IMG/VR virus record: IMGVR_UViG_3300010392_000750
Location: 1-29,821 of that record
Length of the DNA: 29,821 nt
From: a virus
Direction: 5' to 3' (one strand)
Part shown: in pieces, positions 1-7,100 of the stretch
Layout: the number at the start of each line of letters is the position of its first letter
How positions within the stretch are numbered: position 1 is the stretch's first letter
Translations under genes and position numbers: made by a program
The notes under the pieces: generated by a model
The model's database searches: none
What the model was told of the DNA's origin: nothing
Seen by the model: only the letters and a program-made list of their open reading frames with translations

Positions 1-45
1 AGTTTGGAACCAATGGACACTGGCAGTCAACAGGGGTTTAGATAA
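1..45 (+). CDS. 3' end of an upstream gene (partial)
   Basis: The window opens inside a gene. Frame 1 is open from base 1 and stops at TAA 43-45, giving the tail SLEPMDTGSQQGFR and a TAATG overlap with the next gene, a junction used many times in this window. Frame 3 is also possible: it reads FGTNGHWQSTGV and stops at TAG 39-41. Too little is present to choose firmly or to assign a function. Confidence 0.35.
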   Translation, partial: SLEPMDTGSQQGFR

Positions 46-470
46 TGAGTAACGTAGATATAATGCGCAAGTACGCAGATATACTTAAAGAAGATGAATA
101 CGGACGCGATCAAGGTGCGATGAACGAGCCAGAAAATGCCAAAAGCGAAGAAGAGTTTATGGAATGGGTTCGTTACGACGACTTAGAATTCGAACGTTAT
201 CGTGGCGAAGGTGATGGCAGTAATGTTACTATCCAAGGCAGCGAAGTTTATCACGGTGACCGTAGAATGGGCAAGCTTTCATCTGAAGGTGGAAACATTG
301 TTATTATGCACGGTGATTACTCGGAAGGCGGCAACGACTCGGATCTAATCGGCGCAATTAAGAAAGGGCCTAAAGGCGTAGACGTATTCTTTTATGCAAC
401 TGGTTACGAAGGTACCAATGAAGATATGGCATCAGCACTAGACACATTAATTACAGCTGGCTGGAGTTAA
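45..470 (+). CDS. Acidic hypothetical protein with capsid-targeting-like N-terminus
   Basis: This 141-residue acidic protein is not recognised. Its N-terminus, MSNVDIMRKYADILKE then D, ends in L-K-E, which fits the L/I-x-E rule for cleavage by T4 prohead protease gp21. The peptide is longer (18 residues) than in the following genes. The rest is rich in Gly, Asp and Glu, with no membrane segment and no cysteine. It starts a run of genes with similar N-termini, so a packaged internal head protein is the inferred role. The ATG is preceded by AGGGG at 32-36 and overlaps the likely upstream stop. The gene is clearly coding; its function is unknown. Confidence 0.8.
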   Translation: MSNVDIMRKYADILKEDEYGRDQGAMNEPENAKSEEEFMEWVRYDDLEFERYRGEGDGSNVTIQGSEVYHGDRRMGKLSSEGGNIVIMHGDYSEGGNDSDLIGAIKKGPKGVDVFFYATGYEGTNEDMASALDTLITAGWS

Positions 471-472
471 CA

Positions 473-898
473 ATGAGAGCAAAGGATTTTATTAAAGAAG
501 ACTACGACACATCGCAAGATGCTGACGCTGGTTACGATTACGAAGGTGGTGGGAATGTCGACTGGGATGAACACGATGACTCTCCTAATGACGCTGACGG
601 TTTTATTGTAGACAAACCAAGCGGCGGTTATGACGCATCTGTGGATCAGAAGTTCTTAGGTAATTTTGAAGACTCTGATCTAGCTTTTCAAGCTATCAGA
701 GATAACGCTGGTCCTAACTATTTTCCAAGTGTTTGGTTTGTTGATGACCACGGCGGAATGCAGCCGTTTACGCCTTATGACCAAGAACTTATGGCAGGTG
801 ATATGAAGCAATGGGACAAAGAAGCTAACGAACTAATGGCAAGCCGAGGACAACTTCCAAAAGCACAAGCACGTATTCGTAGACATAAATTACGATAA
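473..898 (+). CDS. Acidic hypothetical protein with capsid-targeting-like N-terminus (MRAKDFIKE)
   Basis: The product has 141 residues and is not recognised. It begins MRAKDFIKE followed by D, close in length and pattern to the T4 internal-protein leader MKTYQEFIAE, with I-K-E as the expected gp21-type cleavage site. Residues 10-45 are very rich in Asp and Gly; the C-terminus (about 110-141) is basic, ending RIRRHKLR. That acidic-to-basic layout would suit a DNA-associated head protein, which is an inference. It starts two bases after the previous stop and its own stop overlaps the next ATG (TAATG), so it belongs to the same transcript. Confidence 0.8.
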   Translation: MRAKDFIKEDYDTSQDADAGYDYEGGGNVDWDEHDDSPNDADGFIVDKPSGGYDASVDQKFLGNFEDSDLAFQAIRDNAGPNYFPSVWFVDDHGGMQPFTPYDQELMAGDMKQWDKEANELMASRGQLPKAQARIRRHKLR

Positions 899-1146
899 TG
901 AAAAACCCGTTTACGGAGCATCCACAAAATACTGAGAATCCGCAAACGTATATTGAGCACGGCTATTTCGCATTTAAAAATTCGTGCCTGTTAGTATATG
1001 CAGGCATTGTTGGAATAATACACGCGATCTTTCCATTTATATTACCGTTTACAACATCAACAATTGTAATAAAAGCATTTAAGAAATTAGTAAAGTCTCG
1101 CAGACATAAGAAAGAATTAAAAGAACACTACGATGAAAATATTTGA
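898..1146 (+). CDS. Small membrane protein, DUF6356-like
   Basis: This 82-residue protein has the pattern seen in the DUF6356 family: FTEHP near the start (residues 5-9), then Y-x-EH-x-x-FA (about 18-25), then a long hydrophobic stretch (about 30-60) with prolines. The basic tail KSRRHKKELKEH should stay in the cytoplasm. The family is of unknown function and known mainly from bacterial genomes, so its presence in a phage head-protein cluster is unusual. It has no capsid-targeting-like leader, unlike its neighbours. The start overlaps the previous stop and the end overlaps the next gene by 14 bases. The family call rests on memory of the motif and has not been searched. Confidence 0.7.
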   Translation: MKNPFTEHPQNTENPQTYIEHGYFAFKNSCLLVYAGIVGIIHAIFPFILPFTTSTIVIKAFKKLVKSRRHKKELKEHYDENI

Positions 1147-1158
1147 ATTAACAGAAGA
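1133..1158 (+). repeat. Direct repeat of the leader-coding sequence (copy 1; copy 2 at 1945-1970)
   Basis: The first 26 bases of the gene at 1133 and of the gene at 1945 are the same except for one synonymous base (GAATTA versus GAACTA). Both encode MKIFELTE. Downstream the two proteins are unrelated, so only the leader is shared, either by recent copying of a targeting cassette or by strong selection on it. Confidence 0.85.
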
Positions 1159-1948
1159 ACGTAATTGGGTACAGGATGAAGGGTACGATTTTGTAAACCC
1201 ATTACCTGTGATTCAGAACGATGATGCCTTCGAATTAATCGATCACGTTGATGGCGTTCTGTTACAAATGTACAAGGATGAGCAAGGCATCGAAGGCAAC
1301 TTGCCAGATTACCGTCAGGCTGGTTCTATCACAGTATCAATGCGCGAAAGAGAAGGCACAGTACAAGACGTTCCTATAGCCCAAATTGTTTCGCTTGAGA
1401 AGTATCTAAATAAAAAACACATTGATGGACTGCGTAGACAAGATGACGTGAAGACTTCTAGCAATATGCCATTGTTTTATAAGCAAGGAAACACTTACTA
1501 CGCAGGAGATGGCAATCACCGCATTGTAGCACAGCATTTAAACGGTGACAAAACTATTAAAGGTCTTGTGTTAGACATAGCTAACTATCCAAACGAGGAG
1601 CTAGACGAAATGGACGCAGATTCGGCTGATGCAGAATCTCGCAGAAAGGAATCACGAGAGCCTGCTGAAATAGGAATGCATACAATTTATCGTGCAGTTC
1701 CAGTTGATGTAACAACATTCAGAGAAATGGATTACGTTACTAAGTCACGTAAGTTTGCAGCAGAACATTCGGAATCAATGTACTGGACAGAAGAAGAGCC
1801 ATACCATGTTATAAGAGCAATGGTTAGCAATCGCCACGGCGGAATAGTATTATACAATGCTTCAAATCCAGGTGAATACTTTTACGATGGACCGGAAATA
1901 GCAGGACGAGTTGTATATAAGGCAAAGGAGTACGCAGAATACCAATGA
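1133..1948 (+). CDS. Putative packaged effector: ParB/Srx-like domain plus ADP-ribosyltransferase-like domain
   Basis: The 271-residue product starts MKIFELTE followed by E, a capsid-targeting-like leader. Residues about 80-150 resemble the ParB/sulfiredoxin-like fold: a basic strand region, then YYAGDGNHRIVAQHLNGD (123-140), where the D-G-N-H-R box is the hallmark. Residues about 180-262 resemble the ADP-ribosyltransferase-like domain found in phage head-associated proteins: TIYRAVP (184-190, candidate NAD-binding Arg), DYVTKS (200-205, S-T-S-like strand) and NPGEYFYDGP (245-254, Glu near the end). A clear E-x-E is not visible, so activity is uncertain. T4 Alt is a known packaged and injected ADP-ribosyltransferase with a cleaved leader, which makes an injected host-modifying enzyme a reasonable inference. 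The ATG lies 14 bases inside the previous gene. Confidence 0.65.
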   Translation: MKIFELTEERNWVQDEGYDFVNPLPVIQNDDAFELIDHVDGVLLQMYKDEQGIEGNLPDYRQAGSITVSMREREGTVQDVPIAQIVSLEKYLNKKHIDGLRRQDDVKTSSNMPLFYKQGNTYYAGDGNHRIVAQHLNGDKTIKGLVLDIANYPNEELDEMDADSADAESRRKESREPAEIGMHTIYRAVPVDVTTFREMDYVTKSRKFAAEHSESMYWTEEEPYHVIRAMVSNRHGGIVLYNASNPGEYFYDGPEIAGRVVYKAKEYAEYQ

Positions 1949-2322
1949 AAATATTTGAACTAACAGAAGATATTACACAATCACAACTAAGCCAAGTTGA
2001 AGCTTTTGCTGACAAGCTGTTCGCTAAAGCTGGCATTGACGTAGAGTTTACTAGACACTTTATGGATCGTATGAACGATGACCGTAACGGCAAACCTATT
2101 TCCGCTGGCGAGTTAGTTCGCTTGTTTAAAAACACTTGGATTAAATTTGGTCGTGCAATTGAAAAATTCCCAGACAACTTTGAAGCAGTTATACACGAAC
2201 TAGCTAGCGACGTGAATGTTCCTTTCGTTATTAATGATCGCCGTGACGGCAGAAAGTTAGTAAACAAGACTATTATGCGCAAGAAAGACTTCAAAACAAG
2301 CAACCGCAAGCTAGAAATTTAA
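1945..2322 (+). CDS. Hypothetical protein with capsid-targeting-like leader (MKIFELTE)
   Basis: The product has 125 residues. Its first eight residues are identical to those of the preceding gene (MKIFELTE, then D), and the first 26 bases match with one difference. The body contains TRHFMDRMNDDRNGKPIS (about 36-53) and ends with the basic stretch IMRKKDFKTSNRK. I know this H-F-x-D-R-x-N pattern only as a recurring phage hypothetical; a small RNase-toxin-like fold is conceivable but not shown. The start overlaps the previous stop by four bases (ATGA). A packaged, injected small protein is the inference. Confidence 0.78.
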   Translation: MKIFELTEDITQSQLSQVEAFADKLFAKAGIDVEFTRHFMDRMNDDRNGKPISAGELVRLFKNTWIKFGRAIEKFPDNFEAVIHELASDVNVPFVINDRRDGRKLVNKTIMRKKDFKTSNRKLEI

Positions 2323-2353
2323 CCAACCCACCAAGCCTATCATAAGTACAACT

Positions 2354-2626
2354 ATGGAAACATATGTTATAGAATTTTATCTGTATTGCGATTGGAAAGA
2401 TCTTCCTCCAACTTATCGTATCTACTGCGATGACCAGTTAATGACTGAACGAACATACATTTGGCACAACGATACACACGTATTGCGAGAACGACTGCCA
2501 ATAATCACAGCCGCTAAAGAAGCTAATATTGTTATAGAACAAATTGGACAACAGTCTGGTGAGTTTAGTGTCAAGCGTATTATCCGAACTCCTCCTGAGC
2601 TATCTGTTAACATCGATATTGTATAA
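2354..2626 (+). CDS. Hypothetical protein
   Basis: This 90-residue protein is not recognised. It lacks the capsid-targeting-like leader. Alternating hydrophobic stretches (METYVIEFYLYC; a C-terminal VNIDIV) suggest a small all-beta protein, and two cysteines lie in the first third. A 31-base gap separates it from the previous gene, with no convincing ribosome site. Its stop codon sits inside the late promoter box at 2622-2629 that drives the next gene. Confidence 0.7.
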   Translation: METYVIEFYLYCDWKDLPPTYRIYCDDQLMTERTYIWHNDTHVLRERLPIITAAKEANIVIEQIGQQSGEFSVKRIIRTPPELSVNIDIV

Positions 2627-2629
2627 ATA
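2622..2629 (+). promoter_or_regulatory. T4-type late promoter box TATAAATA
   Basis: This is a perfect T4 late promoter element. It ends only five bases before the ATG at 2635, so transcription starting 6-7 bases downstream would begin at the start codon itself. No Shine-Dalgarno sequence can fit in such a message, so it would be leaderless; alternatively the gene is translated from read-through. Confidence 0.65.
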
Positions 2630-2634
2630 GTAAT

Positions 2635-3141
2635 ATGAGATATTATGAACTTTTAGAAAACGCGTCTGCTGGCGCATCCAGCTCTGGTGGCATTGCAACA
2701 GTAGCAACGTCAATGAACCAGAAACCCATCAAGCGTGGTGTTTACGGCATTGAAGAAAATTACCGTGTTGATATGGTGGACGAGTTTACTCGTGCATATA
2801 TGCAAGCTATGTTATGGGCAGAAACAGATAACTCCAATGACCAGGGCGGCGACCCGCTTGATCAGAACTATGATGAAACAGATTTCTCGGACGACGCAAT
2901 GGAAAGAATTATCAATGATTGCAAACAGTTCCAGCAACAAGCGCAACTAGAAAATTACAGTGAAGAGATTGCTGGCAAAATGGCAGGACACGATTTCTGG
3001 CTAACAAGAGTTGGACACGGTGCAGGATTTTGGGACGGCGATTGGCCAGAAGCTGAGGGTAAAAGGTTAACAGATCTTAGTGAAAAGTTTGGTAACGTAG
3101 ACGTTTACGTTGGCGACGATGGACAATTGGAATTAATGTAA
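2635..3141 (+). CDS. Hypothetical protein with capsid-targeting-like leader and a conserved phage C-terminal domain
   Basis: The 168-residue product starts MRYYELLE followed by N (L-L-E cleavage-type site). A low-complexity stretch, SAGASSSGGIATVATS, follows. Residues about 48-168 form a compact domain seen widely in phage hypothetical proteins as I recall it: EFTRAYMQAMLW, later AGHDFWLTRVGHGAGFWDGD, then a C-terminal VDVYVGDDGQ. The conserved Trp, His and Asp residues are striking but no catalytic role is known to me. It is preceded at close range by a late box and overlaps the next gene by TAATG. A leader grafted onto a widespread domain fits a packaged cargo protein. Confidence 0.8.
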   Translation: MRYYELLENASAGASSSGGIATVATSMNQKPIKRGVYGIEENYRVDMVDEFTRAYMQAMLWAETDNSNDQGGDPLDQNYDETDFSDDAMERIINDCKQFQQQAQLENYSEEIAGKMAGHDFWLTRVGHGAGFWDGDWPEAEGKRLTDLSEKFGNVDVYVGDDGQLELM

Positions 3142-4067
3142 TGAGATACAACGAATTTTTAAAAGAAGCAACCACTATAACCGAAGCCATTCCTGCATTG
3201 AACGACATCGGTCTACCTCCAAAGTTTGTACATTGGTTAGCAAAAAACCGCAGCTTTGATCATGACTTGGAAGTAGAAGAGTTACCAGGAGCACCATCTG
3301 CAAAGAAAGCTCATAGCACTGTAATTCTTTTTGTTAAAAATGACGGTACAGCATACGCAATCAACCGCATCGATTATTGGGGCAGAAAAGGTTGGGAGAT
3401 TTTTGAGTACAGCAACGGCGAAGTTACTGAACACTTTGAACCAACGTGGGCAGATCTTAAAAAGCAAATTGGGCCAGTTCGCAGCGGTAAGTTTTATAGT
3501 ACTAGTTGGGGTGGCGGGCGTCAGCGTTATCGCAGCGATAAAATATCAGGTGACGCAGCAGATGTGAAGGATCGTGAAAACGTTGGGCATCCTGAGCGCG
3601 AAGATATTTACAAATACATGAATAAAGTATTCCTTCCTAAAATTAGAGGAAAACTAGAAACAATGGCAGCTGACATATTTTCAAACATACAAGCAATTCC
3701 ACGTAAGGTTGACACAAGCGGTCATTATTCAAATACAGATCGTCAGTTCTTAGTTCGCTCGCGATGGAACGAAAGTGCTAGAGACGAAGCATTAAGATAT
3801 GCAGAAATCATCGAGCAACTTGCAGAAGATGGCTTTGATCGCGACGTTATGAAACGTTGGTTAGAATCAGAAAAGAGATTAAAGAAGGGTCGCACTGACA
3901 AATACAAGGATATGGACGAGCTTGAAAGAGCACTACACTTGGAAAAGGCTGCTCCTGCTAAAATCGCTAAATCATTATTAAATACTGCCAAACATTACCA
4001 CAACGAAGTTCTTCAAATAAGAAAGAACATCGAGAAGAATAAAGGCGAACCTCGCGGCCGACGTTAA
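3141..4067 (+). CDS. Basic hypothetical protein with capsid-targeting-like leader (MRYNEFLKE)
   Basis: The 308-residue product begins MRYNEFLKE followed by A, the closest match in the window to the T4 internal-protein leader MKTYQEFIAE followed by A. A second possible site, I-T-E before A, lies at residues 13-15. The N-terminal half is mixed alpha/beta with a Gly-rich stretch (TSWGGGRQRYR); the C-terminal half (about 200-308) is helical and strongly basic (EKRLKKGRTDKYK and a C-terminal EPRGRR), compatible with DNA contact inside the head. No enzyme motif is recognised. It starts on the previous stop (TAATG) and is followed by a 51-base gap with a late promoter. Confidence 0.8.
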   Translation: MRYNEFLKEATTITEAIPALNDIGLPPKFVHWLAKNRSFDHDLEVEELPGAPSAKKAHSTVILFVKNDGTAYAINRIDYWGRKGWEIFEYSNGEVTEHFEPTWADLKKQIGPVRSGKFYSTSWGGGRQRYRSDKISGDAADVKDRENVGHPEREDIYKYMNKVFLPKIRGKLETMAADIFSNIQAIPRKVDTSGHYSNTDRQFLVRSRWNESARDEALRYAEIIEQLAEDGFDRDVMKRWLESEKRLKKGRTDKYKDMDELERALHLEKAAPAKIAKSLLNTAKHYHNEVLQIRKNIEKNKGEPRGRR

Positions 4068-4088
4068 CAACCTAAAAACTTACAGTCT

Positions 4089-4096
4089 GATAAATA
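4089..4096 (+). promoter_or_regulatory. T4-type late promoter box GATAAATA
   Basis: The box matches the NATAAATA late consensus known from T4-like cyanophages. It lies in the 51-base gap before the giant gene, 22 bases ahead of its ATG, leaving room for a short leader with the weak ribosome site TAGGA near 4107-4111. Confidence 0.7.
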
Positions 4097-4118
4097 CATT
4101 AAAATATAGGATTAATGT

Positions 4119-7100
4119 ATGTCAGATTTTAACATCAAGAAATTTTTAGCCGAGTCAGTGGATCCATTTTTAGCGACTCTAAAACAACATCCAGCAACCC
4201 AACAGTCTTGGGATGATGAAGATCACTTCTTCCAAAACGAACCAAAGCCAGTTATGTGCCCAGATTGCGAAGGCGAAGGAACACGTTTTGGTGATGATTG
4301 CACACGATGCGGTGGACACGGTGAAGTTTTTGAAAGTTCAGACGAACAAAACGTTGAGCATAGTGATCAAATGGATGATGAAGATTATGACGTTCCTGCA
4401 ATGGAAGGCTACGAATTCGGCGATATTGTTAACGGCTATGATCCAAGACTAATTGCACAAGATATGCTCGACGGCGGCATATCTGCTATAAGTGATGCAA
4501 ACTTTGATGATTTATATGCTCAGTATATGGGAAGCAACGGTGACCCATCTACAGTGTTCGATGACGATCTTAAAGAAGCAGTACGCAAAGCATACAAAGC
4601 AATCCTAAAGAATAAAGCAATGAGCGGTTCAGACTTCAACAAACTTCCAGGTTCAGACTTTAACGAAAGCGACGATGAGGAAGACATTAGTGTTAAGTAT
4701 CGCAAGAGTGCTAGCAATCCTTATGGAACTGAAGGCAACGGATACGATGACTCCCGTTTAGATCATGATCCAGACGAGCAGATCGACGAAGTAGGCGATG
4801 TGTTTATGAATGACCTATCACAGTTAAAAGAATTTGCAGGCATCGAAGAAACAGCTCCACAAGGCGCAGCACCTGCCGCACAACTTAAAGGCAAAGATAA
4901 GCTTAAAGGTAAAGGCGTTAAAGGCTATAACGATGCACATCCTGCGTCTGGTCAGTTAGTAGGCGAAACAGGCTTTGCTGGATCGGGTGGAAGCCCAGAC
5001 GACTGGGCAAGCCCAGCATACGATGAGCAACTAGCAGCCGCAGAACGAAATGTTGAAATGTTCTTAGGTGATACTGATCCTGAGAATGCAGCAGAAGAAG
5101 CTTTCACACTAGCAGTTGATGGCGCAATGGATGCAGGCGCATCTAGCGAAGAAGCAACTATGATAGGCCGCGAAGTTGCTGACGCTTATCGTGAAATGGG
5201 TATGGCTGCTGATTCAGAAATAAACAAAATGAAGAGCGATGCTGGAATCTTGACGGAGCCAATGGCTGAAGAGCCAGAAGCTCCAGAAGGACAATCTCCA
5301 GACGACATCTTTCGTAGCGTAATGGGTTGGGACGAAGAAGAAGCTACTCCTGTACAGGATATGCCTACTCAGCCAAAAGATTATGCTGAAGGCGATGAAG
5401 ATCCATTGGATGATATGAGTGAATTTAACGACGAAGACGCTGAATTCTTTGGATATGATCCACGCAGTCTTGAAGACGAATTGCTTGGCGAGTACGATGA
5501 CTTCGAAGACGACTATGAAGAAGACGACGACGAGTATTACGAAGAAGAAACAACCGTAAGAATTCGTGGTAGATCTCCTGAGCAAAGCTACTGGAACAAC
5601 AACGGTAAATTCCAAAACAAGATTGGAAAATTAGAAGAATTAATACCAGCACAAGACGAAGTAGACGATGCAGAAAACAACCCAGCACTAGAACGTTTTC
5701 GTTCTGCTGCTAATTGCTACTATGACGTTTACAACAACGGCTTATGGGACGAAGGGCGCGGACAGCGCGGCGAAGAGTTTGAAGAGCTATTTGGTTTAGG
5801 CGTAGGACATAACATTGACACCGGCGACTTAGAAGATTTAATAGACGATGTTGTACACGAAGCGTGGGAAGAGCAATCAGCTAAAGGCACCGTAAGCGAA
5901 GAACAACTGGATGAATTTCTTCCAGCACTAGCAGGCGCGGCAGTTGGTTCTATGCTGACTGACGATGACGATGACTTAATTGGTAAAGGCGATGTTGATG
6001 CTGGCGACAACTTAACAGTTTCTCCAGGTCAAACAGTACAAGTTGATTCAGCGTTAGGCGGTGAAGCTACAGTCGTAGCACAACGTTCTAACTATCTTGT
6101 TGTTAAGCTGCCGAAAGGTGGTATGAAACTATTGCGTGATGACGAATGGTGGATGAACGACGAAGATGAATTTGGCAGTGAAGATGGTTACGTTGATGTT
6201 GAAGGCGGCTACGAAGAGCCAGACGAATTAACATTTGAAGCTAAAGTTGACGGCTTTGACGAGCTTCCAATGAAAATGACACCGGGATCTGCTATTGAAG
6301 TTAGAAAGAACGGCGGCAAACGTCGATTGTTCCTTAACTACAACGGCGAACGTACAATAAAAATTCGTACTGCTGATGCAAAGATAGTCCGTAAAGGAAT
6401 TATTATTGGCAAAGATCCAAAAGATTTACTTCAGAAAATAAACAAAATGGGCTTTGCACCATATAACTATTCAGACTCAATGAACGAAGCGCCAAACGCA
6501 CTACAGAAAGTAGGCAAATGGGCGAAGCGTGGCTTCCAATGGGGCAGCGACGATACTCCGGGCGATATGGTTAAGCGTCATCAAGAATATGACACTGACT
6601 CTCTTAAAAACTTACAAGACAAGCCTGGGACTTGGAAAACTGGCCCAGCTAAGTTACAACAAAAATTAATCAAGCGTAACCTACGTAAGCGTGGCGAACG
6701 CGATTTTGAAAAGTACATGGACGAAAGCAATTTCGGCGATCGTAAACGTGAACACGAAGAGCTAGTTGCTAGATCTAAAGTACAAGGCAAACAGATCACT
6801 GACAAGATGGAACTTAGACGTCAAGCACAACAACGAATGGATGCTAAGAGAAATAAAGTTAAAGAAGATCAAGCATCGGTAATGCCACAACACGCGCAAG
6901 ACGATAGACAAAATCATTTCTTTAGCGAAGGCTACAAAATTATGCCTCCAATGGATCCTAAGTATGTTGAACGTGATGGATTAGAAGGTCCTTTCTCAAC
7001 GCACTCTGGCAAGGTAGTTTACTACGATCCTAAAGCTGGTAAGCATTACGATCCTGACACTGATATGTATATGGACTACGACGAGTTCGCAGAATACGAT

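Noticed and set aside
5214-5615. 133-codon hydrophobic minus-strand frame
   Set aside because: Again the mirror of an acidic stretch (poly-Asp/Glu) of the giant gene; apparent membrane segments are an artefact of codon composition.
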